DNA from: GCA-2708415 sp964353185
GTDB taxonomy: Bacteria > Pseudomonadota > Alphaproteobacteria > Micavibrionales > Micavibrionaceae
NCBI GenBank assembly: GCA_964353185.1
Contig: CAYGUV010000001.1
Coordinates: 248,001-312,000 of the forward strand
Direction of reading: 5' to 3'
DNA length: 64,000 bases
Shown: positions 34,631-44,063 of the stretch, in pieces
Numbering within the stretch: position 1 is the first letter of the stretch
Layout: every line of letters begins with the position of its first letter
Program-made: the position numbers and the translations under genes
The notes under the pieces: model-generated
What the model was told of the DNA's origin: nothing
Database searches by the model: none
The model's input: only the letters and a program-made list of their open reading frames with translations

Positions 34631-35125
34631 TTATCCACGGTCGCGCAGGATACGGCTCTTTTGCCTGTTCCAGTCACGTTGTTTAATGGTTTCGCGTTTA
34701 TCTTTGGTTTGTTTACCCTTGGCGAGCGCGATTTCTAATTTCGCCAATCCTTTTTTATCGAAGTAAATTTTTGTGGGTACTATTGTATAGCCTTCGCGGC
34801 TAACGGCGCCGGTTAATTTGTCAATCTCACGTTTTTTTAAAAGTAATTTACGCGGTCTTTTGGGGTCGTGCTGCATCAACTGGCTGGCCTGTTGGTATTC
34901 GGGGATGTGGGCGTTGAGCAAATAAAGCTCACCATTTTTTGGGCCAACATGACTTTCTGCGATCATGCATTGGCCGTGGCGTAATGTTTTTACTTCTGTA
35001 CCGACGAGCATAATTCCCGCCTCGAATTTTTCTTCGAGGTGATAATCAAATCGGGCGCGTTTATTTTCTGCCACCATTTTATTGGTAGAGATTAAACCGC
35101 CTGATTTTTTTTTATCTTTGGCCAT
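34631..35125 (-). CDS. smpB: SsrA-binding protein SmpB
   Basis: SmpB binds tmRNA and rescues stalled ribosomes. The 164-aa protein has the OB-fold core (NKRARFDYHLEEKFEAGIML, VGTEVKTLRHGQ, LYLLNAHIPEY). Its C-terminal basic tail is AKGKQTKDKRETIKQRDWN, which mimics the codon-anticodon duplex. Slightly longer than E. coli SmpB at the N-terminus (Lys-rich). It follows dapA by 8 bp in one operon. The ssrA gene is not in the window. Confidence 0.97.
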   Translation of the reverse strand: MAKDKKKSGGLISTNKMVAENKRARFDYHLEEKFEAGIMLVGTEVKTLRHGQCMIAESHVGPKNGELYLLNAHIPEYQQASQLMQHDPKRPRKLLLKKREIDKLTGAVSREGYTIVPTKIYFDKKGLAKLEIALAKGKQTKDKRETIKQRDWNRQKSRILRDRG

Positions 35126-35133
35126 GTTTAAAT

Positions 35134-36027
35134 TTAAGCCGCAAGCTTAACTTGCCCCAAGCCAGCATGATCCATCGCGCTGTCTATTAATTGGCGGCAC
35201 CTTTGTGTCGCAGGCATTAAAGGAAGGCGAACCGTATCCGTTGATAAGCCTAATTTTGAAACAGCATATTTGACAGGTGCGGGAGAGCTTTCACAGAAAT
35301 TGGCCGTGAAGAGGGGCGCCAATTTATCGCGGCACATACCCATTTTTTCAATGTCACCTTCACGCCATGCGCGTTGCATATCAGAACACAATTTGGGTGC
35401 AACGTTAGAGGCAACAGAAATACAGCCATGCCCACCTTGCGCCAAAAAGGCCGTTGCCGCAGCATCTTCACCAGTTAGTTGACAAAAATCATTACCAACC
35501 AAATGACGCATCATCAAGACGCGAGCCATGTCGCCCGTAGCATCTTTGACGCCAACGATGTTTGGTAGTTCAGACAGTTTGGCCATTGTTTCATCGGTCA
35601 TATCAATAATGCTACGTCCGGGAATGTTATAAATAATAATAGGAATATCGATCGTATCATTCAATTTTTTGTAATGCGCATAAAGCCCTTCTTGTGTGGG
35701 CTTGTTATAATAGGGGGTTACTATTAAAGCGGCATCGGCGCCATCATCTTTGGCTTCTTGGGTTAAGTCCAATGCCTCAGCCGTATTGTTCGAGCCCGCA
35801 CCTGCAATAACAGGAACACGGCCATTTGCAATCTCAACACAGCGCTTCACAATCATCTTATGTTCGTCATGAGAGAGTGTTGGCGATTCGCCTGTTGTAC
35901 CGCAAGGCACCAATCCATCGGTCCCTTGGTCGATTTGCCATTCAACAAAATTATCAAATGCCTTGATATCCACATCACCATCGTTTGTGAAAGGGGTGAT
36001 TAGAGCCGTTATTGAACCTTTAAACAT
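35134..36027 (-). CDS. dapA: 4-Hydroxy-tetrahydrodipicolinate synthase DapA
   Basis: DapA condenses pyruvate with aspartate semialdehyde, the first step of lysine and diaminopimelate synthesis. The 297-aa TIM barrel shows GSITALITPF, the GTTGESPTLS substrate loop, the YYNKPTQEGLYAHY segment with the catalytic Tyr and the Schiff-base Lys in VGVKDATGD. Standard length. It heads the dapA-smpB operon, divergent from the lytic transglycosylase gene, an order common in alphaproteobacteria. Confidence 0.97.
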   Translation of the reverse strand: MFKGSITALITPFTNDGDVDIKAFDNFVEWQIDQGTDGLVPCGTTGESPTLSHDEHKMIVKRCVEIANGRVPVIAGAGSNNTAEALDLTQEAKDDGADAALIVTPYYNKPTQEGLYAHYKKLNDTIDIPIIIYNIPGRSIIDMTDETMAKLSELPNIVGVKDATGDMARVLMMRHLVGNDFCQLTGEDAAATAFLAQGGHGCISVASNVAPKLCSDMQRAWREGDIEKMGMCRDKLAPLFTANFCESSPAPVKYAVSKLGLSTDTVRLPLMPATQRCRQLIDSAMDHAGLGQVKLAA

Positions 36028-36142
36028 ATTCGTTATTTTCTTCTATTGTTTGTGTAATGCGCCATAGAGTATAGTTTTGAGTAGATTCATGCAAGAAAAA
36101 GGCGCGATCATTTTGATTTACGCGTCAGGATTAAAGGAAAAA

Positions 36143-38035
36143 ATGAAAAAACACATCATATTCATGGTTTTTATCTTTGCGATGGTGATTGGTAGCCCAG
36201 CAAAAGCAGATTTGAACAATGCGTTACAAGCAGTTAGTAAAAACCAATGGGATACAGCGTATCAACAAGCGGCCATGATTCAAAGCCCGTTGGAGCGTGA
36301 TATTTTTAATTGGTATGCTTTTAAACAAGGGGATAGCCGTGCATCATTCAATAATATTTTAGATTTCCTAAACCGTCGTGGTGATTGGCCATCACAATCA
36401 AAAATTCAAAGCTTAGCAGAAAAAAAGATTTCATCAGCAACACCGCCCGCACAAATTATAGCGCTTTTTAAAGATAATGACCCGAGAACAGCAGATGGCG
36501 CGCATGCGTATGTGCGTGCATTATTGGCCACGGGAAATACAAGCAAGTTAAAATCTTTTTTAAATGATTGGTGGCCAGAAGCATCATTGTCGCGTGATGA
36601 CCAACGCGAAATATATAACCGCTATAGCGGTCATTTTAACCGCAAAGCACATGTTGATAGATTGAATAAGCTTATGCTGAACAATGAATATTCAAACGCG
36701 CAAGGTATTGCAGGTGTTTTAGGGGGCGGATACCCAACATTAGTCCAAACAAGAATGGCATTGCGAAAAGGGGAATCGAGCGCCGGCAATTTGGTTGGAA
36801 ATGTCGCGCAGAATTTACAAAATGATGAGGGGTTATTATTGGACCGTTTGACATGGGAGCGCAAAAGAAAAAACAATAACGCAGCGATACAAATTTTAAA
36901 TAGATCGCCATCTGCCAATTATATGACAGAGCCAAAATTATGGTGGCAAGAACGTCATATTATTATCCGCCGTTTGATTGAACAAAAACGATATAGTGAT
37001 GCGTATAGTTTAGCGGCATCCCATAAACAAACTGAAGAGTTCCCCAGAACACAAGCGGAGTGGGTTTCGGGCTGGCTAGCGTTGCGATTTATTAATAAGC
37101 CAGATGTTGCGTTTCGTCATTTTGAAACATTATATAATGTTGTTGAAACACCAATTAGTAAGTCACGCGGGTCTTATTGGGCAGGATTGGCCAGTCAGAC
37201 AATGGGGCGCGATGATATCGCAAATAAATGGTATCAAGTGGCATCAAGATATCCGCAAACTTATTATGGGCAAATGGCGGCGCGTACCATAGGTCAAGAG
37301 CCGAACATTATGAGTATCGATAATGCCTCATCTGTTGCCAATGCGGATATTAGTAATACGGATATGGCGAAAGCCGCCAGTGCGTTTCGCAAGGCAGGAT
37401 TATCCTCAGAAGTTAAATCATTTTTATATCAATTATATCTTGAACGAGAAAGCGCGAGTGATTTAATGGGGGCCTCAAAATTTGCGTCGCAAATGGGCTA
37501 CGAAGAAATTAGCATCCGCGCCGCGCAAAAATTGCAAAATGATCATGGGATTAATGCAATAAAATATTTGTACCCTATCGTACCAAATTCATCACAATAT
37601 ATTAGAGGGATAAGCCCCGCCACAGCGCACGCAATTATTCGTCAAGAAAGCCGTTTTGATCAAAATGCGGTTAGTCATGCAGGCGCGCGTGGTCTGATGC
37701 AATTAATGCCAGGAACCGCGAGTGATACGGCAAGGAAATTGGGTATTCAACATCAGCAAAGTTGGCTGACGTCACGTCCGACACATAATGTGCAATTAGG
37801 GTCAACATATTTGAAACAAATGTTGGATCGTTATAACGGCAATTTGGTGATGGCTGCTGCGGCATATAATGCGGGGCCGGGACGTGTTGATCGTTGGATT
37901 TCAGAAATTGGTGATCCGCGAACAGGGCAAATTTCAATGTTAGATTGGGCAGAATTAATCCCAATTTATGAAACGCGAAATTACGCACAACGTGTGATAG
38001 AAGCGGATCATGTTTACAGTCAATTAATCAGATAA
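36143..38035 (+). CDS. slt: Soluble lytic murein transglycosylase (Slt type)
   Basis: Slt cleaves peptidoglycan glycan strands to anhydro-muropeptides in the periplasm. I start it at the ATG 36143 (AAAGGA site 6 bases before) because it begins a signal peptide MKKHIIFMVFIFAMVIG ending near KADL; the open frame upstream adds 22 unlikely residues. The 630-aa protein has a long alpha-helical superhelix (about 30-440). The C-terminal SLT domain has catalytic Glu in IIRQESRFDQNAVSHAGARG, then LMQLMPGTA and a YNAGPGRVDRW motif. Confidence 0.94.
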   Translation: MKKHIIFMVFIFAMVIGSPAKADLNNALQAVSKNQWDTAYQQAAMIQSPLERDIFNWYAFKQGDSRASFNNILDFLNRRGDWPSQSKIQSLAEKKISSATPPAQIIALFKDNDPRTADGAHAYVRALLATGNTSKLKSFLNDWWPEASLSRDDQREIYNRYSGHFNRKAHVDRLNKLMLNNEYSNAQGIAGVLGGGYPTLVQTRMALRKGESSAGNLVGNVAQNLQNDEGLLLDRLTWERKRKNNNAAIQILNRSPSANYMTEPKLWWQERHIIIRRLIEQKRYSDAYSLAASHKQTEEFPRTQAEWVSGWLALRFINKPDVAFRHFETLYNVVETPISKSRGSYWAGLASQTMGRDDIANKWYQVASRYPQTYYGQMAARTIGQEPNIMSIDNASSVANADISNTDMAKAASAFRKAGLSSEVKSFLYQLYLERESASDLMGASKFASQMGYEEISIRAAQKLQNDHGINAIKYLYPIVPNSSQYIRGISPATAHAIIRQESRFDQNAVSHAGARGLMQLMPGTASDTARKLGIQHQQSWLTSRPTHNVQLGSTYLKQMLDRYNGNLVMAAAAYNAGPGRVDRWISEIGDPRTGQISMLDWAELIPIYETRNYAQRVIEADHVYSQLIR

Positions 38036-38036
38036 A

Positions 38037-39215
38037 ATGAAATCGATAAAAACGATCTCTCTGCCTGATTGGATTTCTGAAGAGGCGCGAAAAATTGTTC
38101 GGCTTTTAAATGAGGGGGAGCACGCGCAAACTTTATTTGTTGGCGGGTGTGTCCGCAACAGTTTGTTGGGGGCGGCGGCAACAGATATTGATTTGGCGAC
38201 GCAATATACCCCTGATGAAGTGATGAAAATTTTATCACAAGCAAATGTGAAAGTTATTCCAACGGGTATTGATCACGGAACCGTTACCGCAGTGGAAAAT
38301 TGTATTTCGATGGAAGTGACCACGTTACGCAAAGATGTGAAAACCGATGGTCGTCATGCGGTTGTTGAATTTTCAGATGATTGGCATGCTGATGCCAGCA
38401 GGCGTGATTTCACAATGAATGCCCTTTATATGGATTTGGAAGGAAATGTGTTTGACCCAACGGGCCAAGGGTTAGACGATTTAAACCAAAGGCATATTCG
38501 TTTTGTTGGGGATGCGATAAAAAGAATACAAGAAGATTATCTGCGCATTTTAAGGTTTTTTCGATTTCATGCGCAATATGGTGATGCAAATATTAACCCA
38601 GACATTCTTCAAATTTGTGCCGCGCATAATGACGGTATAAAACAATTATCGCGTGAGCGTATTACGCAGGAATTTTTTAAAATATTAAAAACAGCGCAGG
38701 CCGACAAGGTTTTGGGCGTTATGTTTCAAGCGAATATTTTAAAAGAGATTAGGGGTAAAAACTATAACGCGGAATATCTGAAAACGCTTATTCAGCTGCA
38801 GGATATTCATAAAGATATTATTGAGAGTTTTTCAATTATCTTGGCGCGATACTTTATTGTATCGGGGGCGAAGGCAAAATTTCACGATGATTTTTTAAAC
38901 TTTAGCAAGGCGCAGGCGAATTTTATTATTCGCTTAGAGGTGATAGCGAATGAAGCTTTTTTCCTTGATGAAAAGACAATAAAGAAAGCAATGGTCAAAC
39001 ATGGTCGGGAATTAACATTTCAAGGGTATCTTTTATTATGTGCGCAAAATAAGATTGCCGAGGACGAGGCAATAATAACATTGATAACAACTTGGCCCAT
39101 TCCCGAATGCCCAATCACGGGGGAAACCCTTCTTAAAGAAGGTTATTCCACTGGCCCTGAATTGGGGCAGGAGTTAGAGCGCCGAAAAGAAGAATGGCTG
39201 GAGGGGTTAGCTTAG
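38037..39215 (+). CDS. cca: CCA tRNA nucleotidyltransferase / poly(A) polymerase family
   Basis: These enzymes add CCA to tRNA 3' ends without a template. The 392-aa protein has the head-domain motif LFVGGCVRNSLLG, the catalytic carboxylates in TDIDLA, the DGTVTAV-like strand (HGTVTAVEN) and RRDFTMNALYMD. The neck helix region carries DYLRILRFFRFHAQYG and the ERITQEFFKIL motif, with a helical C-terminus. It lacks an HD phosphohydrolase domain. Its ATG is one base after the slt stop. A poly(A) polymerase role cannot be excluded from sequence alone. Confidence 0.92.
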   Translation: MKSIKTISLPDWISEEARKIVRLLNEGEHAQTLFVGGCVRNSLLGAAATDIDLATQYTPDEVMKILSQANVKVIPTGIDHGTVTAVENCISMEVTTLRKDVKTDGRHAVVEFSDDWHADASRRDFTMNALYMDLEGNVFDPTGQGLDDLNQRHIRFVGDAIKRIQEDYLRILRFFRFHAQYGDANINPDILQICAAHNDGIKQLSRERITQEFFKILKTAQADKVLGVMFQANILKEIRGKNYNAEYLKTLIQLQDIHKDIIESFSIILARYFIVSGAKAKFHDDFLNFSKAQANFIIRLEVIANEAFFLDEKTIKKAMVKHGRELTFQGYLLLCAQNKIAEDEAIITLITTWPIPECPITGETLLKEGYSTGPELGQELERRKEEWLEGLA

Positions 39216-39590
39216 AAGGTCAGCTTTTGGTTTAGCATGTGTAAAATAATCATTTCCAGAGCTTGTAACCGAACGAGGTGCACCTTCTGGATACGCTGCC
39301 TCACATAAAGCTCGATTTAAACGTTGACCATTTCTTAAAGTTCCGCTTTCAATTCTAAAATCAATTCTTACATCACCTTCTACGCGGGGTTTATCTATTT
39401 TTGATATACCAGTTACTTTAATTTTTAATGTATCTGCTGGTTCATTAGGAGCAGCCGTTCTTTTTGCTATATCAGCATAAGCTTGAGCGACATTCGCTGC
39501 AAAAACTTCAGCTAATTCTTGGTATTCTTCTGGAATTGTATCTTGTGGTAACGCTGTTGCAGAAAACCTATTATCATTATATGAACCCAT
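39207..39590 (-). CDS. Hypothetical protein
   Basis: From the ATG at 39590 with a strong TTGGAGGA ribosome site the frame gives 127 aa; an in-frame start at 39602 lies before that site. It has an N-terminal helix (about residues 20-45, EEYQELAEVFAANVAQAYAD) and a C-terminal part with alternating strands (IKVTGISKIDKPRVEGDVR). I recognise no family. It overlaps the 3' end of the cca gene by 9 bp, convergently. The strong ribosome site argues for a real gene. Confidence 0.65.
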   Translation of the reverse strand: MGSYNDNRFSATALPQDTIPEEYQELAEVFAANVAQAYADIAKRTAAPNEPADTLKIKVTGISKIDKPRVEGDVRIDFRIESGTLRNGQRLNRALCEAAYPEGAPRSVTSSGNDYFTHAKPKADLLS

Positions 39591-39660
39591 TTTGTCCTCC
39601 AAGGGGAAAATTTAAACCTATATTACATATAAACTTTTCTTGGGTTCTGTCAAATAAAAT

Positions 39661-40554
39661 TTATGGCCATTTGACTTCTGGGGGGAGGGACATCAGGATG
39701 GCTTCGGTGTTGCCGCCTGTTTTGAGGCCAAATTGGGTGCCGCGATCATAGATAAGGTTATATTCAACATAACGGCCGCGTTTAATTAGTTGCAATTCAC
39801 GCTCTTCCTCTGACCAATTTTCATTCATCATACGGCGAACTATTGGCGGATAGGTGTTTAGGAAAGTTTTTCCAACATCTTGGGTGAAGTCAAAATCCTT
39901 TTGCCAATCATTTTCAAAGTAATCATAGAAAATACCGCCATCCCCACGCGGTTCGTCACGGTGGGGGAGGTAGAAATATTCGTCACACCATTTTTTTAAG
40001 GCCGCATAATCGGCATATTCATGGTTATTGCAACATTCCTTCAGGGCATTGTGAAAGATGGTTTTGTTTTCTTCATTTGGCAACATGGGGGTTAAATCCA
40101 TTCCGCCGCCAAACCAGCCTTTGGAAGTCACAATCATCCGGGTGTTCATATGAACCGCGGGGACGAGGGGGGATTGCATATGCGCAACCAATGAAATGCC
40201 AGCTGCCCAGAACTCTCCCTCACTTTCTATGGCGCCGGGGATTTGGGCTTGGAAATTATCGGCGAATGTTCCGTATACGGTGGAAATGTTCACACCTACC
40301 TTTTCAAACACACGCCCCCGCATGAGGGATATTTCTCCGCCCCCTTTAAGGATAGAGCCGCTGACATTTGGCTCATCAATCTGTTCACGGCTCCATGTGT
40401 TGCGTTCAAAATGCCCTGCGGGCTTATCTTTGTGTTTTGTGGAGGTTAATTCAGTTTCGATTTTCTCAAATTCTGCGCAAATTTGGTCGCGTAAGTTTGC
40501 AAACCAATGGGTTGCTTGGGATTTTCTATCGTTCCAGTTCATATCGTTACTCAT
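39661..40554 (-). CDS. hemF: Oxygen-dependent coproporphyrinogen III oxidase HemF
   Basis: HemF converts coproporphyrinogen III to protoporphyrinogen IX in heme synthesis using O2. The 297-aa protein has GGGEISLMRGRVFEKVGVN, VHMNTRMIVTSKGWFGGGMD (with DLTPMLP following), RGDGGIFYDYFE and RRGRYVEYNLIYDRGTQFGL-type ending (RYVEYNLIYDRGTQFGLKTG). It implies aerobic heme synthesis, consistent with the nearby cytochrome bc1 operon. It follows trmL by one base. Confidence 0.97.
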   Translation of the reverse strand: MSNDMNWNDRKSQATHWFANLRDQICAEFEKIETELTSTKHKDKPAGHFERNTWSREQIDEPNVSGSILKGGGEISLMRGRVFEKVGVNISTVYGTFADNFQAQIPGAIESEGEFWAAGISLVAHMQSPLVPAVHMNTRMIVTSKGWFGGGMDLTPMLPNEENKTIFHNALKECCNNHEYADYAALKKWCDEYFYLPHRDEPRGDGGIFYDYFENDWQKDFDFTQDVGKTFLNTYPPIVRRMMNENWSEEERELQLIKRGRYVEYNLIYDRGTQFGLKTGGNTEAILMSLPPEVKWP

Positions 40555-40555
40555 C

Positions 40556-41002
40556 TTAAAATCCTGTTTGTCTTAAGGCTTCGCCCGTAATCATGGCGGT
40601 TGCGTTAATTATATTGAGCGAGCGCGCCTTTCCTGTCATGGGTATCAAAAGACGATGATCCACCTGGGCGTGCACATTTTCAGGAACGCCAGAGCTTTCG
40701 CGCCCTGCGATTAAAATATCACCGTCTTTGAAATCAAAATTTGTATATGGCTCTGACGACTTTGTTGTCATTAAAATCAAACGCTTAGGCGCTTTGTCTG
40801 AGGTAAAACTTTTCCATGAATTATGTCTTATTAAGTCAACCTGATCGAGATAATCCATGCCCGCCTGTTTAATTTTTCGATCGTTAAAGGGAAAGCCGCA
40901 TGGTTCAATGATGTTCAGGCGTAAACCAAGGCAGGCACAAAGCCGTATGGCCGCGCCAACATTTTGAGGGATATCCGGTTGATATAGTGCAATTTCAATC
41001 AT
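40556..41002 (-). CDS. trmL: tRNA (cytidine(34)-2'-O)-methyltransferase TrmL
   Basis: TrmL methylates the wobble ribose of tRNA-Leu. From the ATG at 41002 (148 aa) the protein begins like the family, MIEIALYQPDIPQNVGAAIR, followed by the SPOUT-fold knot: a GRESSGVP motif, the LLIPMTGKARSLNI motif and NATAMITGEALRQ. Starts at 41014 and 41101 are open in frame, but those residues are basic and atypical. The order trmL-hemF-petABC is a familiar alphaproteobacterial one. Confidence 0.93.
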   Translation of the reverse strand: MIEIALYQPDIPQNVGAAIRLCACLGLRLNIIEPCGFPFNDRKIKQAGMDYLDQVDLIRHNSWKSFTSDKAPKRLILMTTKSSEPYTNFDFKDGDILIAGRESSGVPENVHAQVDHRLLIPMTGKARSLNIINATAMITGEALRQTGF

Positions 41003-41154
41003 TGTTTTGCACATTAAGATTGTTTTTAACAAAAATCTACAATTCTTCCCTTGTTTTTTGTCAATAGTCCGTGATATTTCCTTTGCAGTATTAAGTGGCA
41101 CGTATATTATGTGTCTGTTATTAAATGAATTAGGTATAAAGCGAGTTTATTACC

Positions 41155-41739
41155 ATGAGCGTAGATCATACGACCGACCCCACAACAGAAATAGATAAAA
41201 CCCCCAAAAAAGAAGGTGAAGGCGAAACCCGCCGTGACTTTTTATACCTGACAGCGGCTGCGTTTGGGGCAGTAGGGGCCGGATCCGTGGCATGGCCATT
41301 CGTGCATCAAATGAACCCATCGGCCGATACATTAGCGTTGGCTTCGACTGATGTTGATTTGGCCCCCATTGAAGAAGGGCAAGCGATTACGGTTATGTGG
41401 CGTGGAAAGCCTGTTTTTATCCGACACCGTACACAAAAAGAAATTGACGAAGCGCTTGAGGTGGATGTTTCAGCCTTGCGTGACCCTGAAACAGATACAG
41501 ACCGTACAAAAGAAGGCCAAGAAAAATGGCTTGTTATGGTAGGGATTTGTACGCATTTAGGGTGCGTGCCATTAGGGCAGAAAGATACAGACGTTAAAGG
41601 CGAATATGATGGGTGGTTTTGCCCTTGTCATGGTTCCCACTATGATAGTTCGGGACGTATTCGTAAAGGCCCAGCACCCAAGAACATGGCGGTTCCTGAA
41701 TATGAATTTACCACAGACACCACAATTAAAATTGGATAA
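41155..41739 (+). CDS. petA: Ubiquinol-cytochrome c reductase Rieske iron-sulfur subunit
   Basis: The Rieske protein of complex III takes electrons from ubiquinol. The 194-aa protein has a Tat-type N-terminus (RRDF at about 24-27), a membrane anchor (TAAAFGAVGAGSVAWPF) and the 2Fe-2S ligands in CTHLGCVP and CPCHGSHYD. It ends with an AVPEYEFT strand. Complete and normal in length. First gene of petABC with 5-bp gaps between genes. Confidence 0.97.
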   Translation: MSVDHTTDPTTEIDKTPKKEGEGETRRDFLYLTAAAFGAVGAGSVAWPFVHQMNPSADTLALASTDVDLAPIEEGQAITVMWRGKPVFIRHRTQKEIDEALEVDVSALRDPETDTDRTKEGQEKWLVMVGICTHLGCVPLGQKDTDVKGEYDGWFCPCHGSHYDSSGRIRKGPAPKNMAVPEYEFTTDTTIKIG

Positions 41740-41744
41740 TTAAA

Positions 41745-43166
41745 ATGGCGAGCGGAAATAGAGAAAAATTTGATAATAAAGCATTAGAGTGGGTTGATTC
41801 CCGCCTTCCGATTTTTACCATGATGCAAAAGGAATATGGCGTATTCCCAACACCAAAGAATTTCAATTATTTTTGGAATTTTGGTGCAATTGCTATGGTA
41901 ATGTTGATGACCATGATTATCACAGGAATAACACTGGCGATGCATTATACACCGCACGCTGATTATGCATTCCAAAGTGTTGAACATATTATGCGTGATG
42001 TTAATTTTGGTTGGTTATTGCGATATATGCATGCCAATGGTGCATCGTTTTTCTTTATTGCCGTTTATATTCATATGTTTCGCGGGATGTATTATGGATC
42101 TTATAAGCAGCCGCGTGAATTGCTTTGGATGTTAGGGGTCACGATCTTTTTGCTTATGATGGCAACAGCCTTCATGGGGTATGTTCTTCCTTGGGGACAA
42201 ATGAGTTTTTGGGGAGCGACTGTTATTACAAACCTGTTTTCAGCCGTTCCTTTGGTTGGTGATAGTATTGTGACATTGCTTTGGGGTGGTTTTTCGGTTG
42301 ATAATCCGACATTGAACCGTTTTTATGCGCTTCACTACCTAATGCCATTTGTTATCTGTGCCGTAATATTCTTACACGTATGGGCTTTACACGTTACAGG
42401 ATCAAACAACCCATTGGGGATTGAGCCAAAGGGTAAGCAAGACACAATTCCATTTCACCCTTATTACACGATGAAAGATAGTGTGGGGATTCTTGTATTT
42501 CTTATTGTTTATGCGGCCTTTGTTTTCTTTATGCCCAATGCATTGGGTCATCCTGACAACTATATCCCTGCCGACCCACTTGTGACGCCGTCCCATATTG
42601 TGCCTGAGTGGTATTTCTTACCGTTTTATGCAATTTTGCGGGCGGTTACATTTGATATTAATTCATTCCTAGTTGGATTAGGCATGATTGGTTTTGGCCC
42701 TGCGTTGTTTATTGGCGCAAAGAAATATATGCCTGAGAAATCATTTGAGGCGACGATGGCGGCCATAGGGATTGCTGTTGTTGGCTTGGTAATGGTTATT
42801 ATGCATTTCAACGGGACAACCATTACGTTTATTCCCGCAAAACTTGGCGGTGTTTTAGCAATGTTTGGGTCTATCGCGATTTTGTTTATATTACCATTTT
42901 TGGATAAGCACCCGCATAGAAGTTCACGTTTCCGCCCTTGGTATAGAATTACTTTTTTAATTTTTGCAGCCAATGTTTTTGTATTGGGTGTTTGTGGTGG
43001 TAAGCCCGCGGAAGGTTTTTGGGTTCCATTATCACAGCTTTCAACGCTTTATTATTTTGCGTTCTTTATTGTGATTATCCCCTTTTTAAATATTAAAGAG
43101 CCTGTGGTGAAATTACCGCCGAGCATTAATGACGCTGTTCTTATGAAGAATAAGAAGAAAGCATAG
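41745..43166 (+). CDS. petB: Cytochrome b of the bc1 complex
   Basis: Cytochrome b carries hemes bL and bH and both quinone sites. The 473-aa protein has eight or nine membrane helices. Heme-ligand His pairs are in the second and fourth helices (RYMHANGASFFFIAVYIHMF; HYLMPFVICAVIFLHVWALH). The Qo-site PEWYFLPFYAILR is present. It is longer than a mitochondrial cytochrome b, with extra C-terminal helices, as in many alphaproteobacteria. Confidence 0.97.
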   Translation: MASGNREKFDNKALEWVDSRLPIFTMMQKEYGVFPTPKNFNYFWNFGAIAMVMLMTMIITGITLAMHYTPHADYAFQSVEHIMRDVNFGWLLRYMHANGASFFFIAVYIHMFRGMYYGSYKQPRELLWMLGVTIFLLMMATAFMGYVLPWGQMSFWGATVITNLFSAVPLVGDSIVTLLWGGFSVDNPTLNRFYALHYLMPFVICAVIFLHVWALHVTGSNNPLGIEPKGKQDTIPFHPYYTMKDSVGILVFLIVYAAFVFFMPNALGHPDNYIPADPLVTPSHIVPEWYFLPFYAILRAVTFDINSFLVGLGMIGFGPALFIGAKKYMPEKSFEATMAAIGIAVVGLVMVIMHFNGTTITFIPAKLGGVLAMFGSIAILFILPFLDKHPHRSSRFRPWYRITFLIFAANVFVLGVCGGKPAEGFWVPLSQLSTLYYFAFFIVIIPFLNIKEPVVKLPPSINDAVLMKNKKKA

Positions 43167-43171
43167 GATTT

Positions 43172-43945
43172 ATGATGAAAAAAATTATTGTTACAGCATT
43201 GGCATTATGTGTTTTGGCTTCGCCCGTTACCGCGGCGGAATCAGGGCACACCTATCCTTTGCCAAAAGTAGATTTTAGCTTTGATGGGCCATTTGGCACG
43301 TATGATCGCGCATCATTACAGCGCGGTTTTCAAGTGTACCAACAGGTATGTTCTGCTTGTCACGCTCTTGATTTGATTTCCTATCGTAACCTGACTGATT
43401 TGGGATATAACGAAGATGAAGTGAAGGCGATCGCTTCACAATATACAATTATGGATGGACCAAATGAGGAAGGCGAAATGTTTGAACGCAATCGTCGCCC
43501 TAGTGACCGTTTTGCAAACCCTTACCCCAATGATCAAGCTGCGCGTTATGCGAATAATGGTGCCTATCCTCCGGATATGTCTTTGTTGGCGAAGGCGCGC
43601 GTAAATGGTCCTACTTATATTTATGGCGTTTTAACAGGATATAAAGAGGCTCCTGAAGGTGTTGAGTTGACTGCTGGTCAATATTACAACAAACATATGG
43701 CTGGCAATAAAATTGCGATGGCGGCTCCATTATCGGATGGTATTGTCGCTTATGAAGATGATGCGCCACAAACGATGGAGCAGTATGCAAAAGATGTTTC
43801 GACATTCCTGATGTGGACGGCAGAACCAAAGTTGGAAGAGCGTAAGCGCATGGGCTTTAAGGTAATCTTATTTTTGATGGCCTTTGCAGGTATTATGTAT
43901 GCGGTGAAAAAGAAAATCTGGAAAGATTTGAAAACGCCTCATTAG
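43172..43945 (+). CDS. petC: Cytochrome c1
   Basis: Cytochrome c1 passes electrons from the Rieske centre to soluble cytochrome c. The 257-aa precursor has a signal peptide (residues 1-22, ending TAAE), the c-type heme site CSACH (near residue 57), RNLTDLGYNEDEVKAIA and the ANNGAYPPDMSLLAKAR region. A C-terminal membrane anchor (about 230-247) is followed by Lys residues. Last gene of petABC; no terminator was seen after it. Confidence 0.96.
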   Translation: MMKKIIVTALALCVLASPVTAAESGHTYPLPKVDFSFDGPFGTYDRASLQRGFQVYQQVCSACHALDLISYRNLTDLGYNEDEVKAIASQYTIMDGPNEEGEMFERNRRPSDRFANPYPNDQAARYANNGAYPPDMSLLAKARVNGPTYIYGVLTGYKEAPEGVELTAGQYYNKHMAGNKIAMAAPLSDGIVAYEDDAPQTMEQYAKDVSTFLMWTAEPKLEERKRMGFKVILFLMAFAGIMYAVKKKIWKDLKTPH

Positions 43946-44063
43946 TCTTTAGCGGCACTCGTTAAAATATTGTTTTAAATAGATATCTTTCTGATTTAAA
44001 TACAGAATTTTAATCTTTCCTTGCTATTGTTTTAAGCACATTAATTTTTTAACGGAGAATATC

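Noticed and set aside
41093..41110. Sigma-54-like TGGCACG before petA
   Set aside because: The -12 GC is missing at the required spacing (AT there instead).
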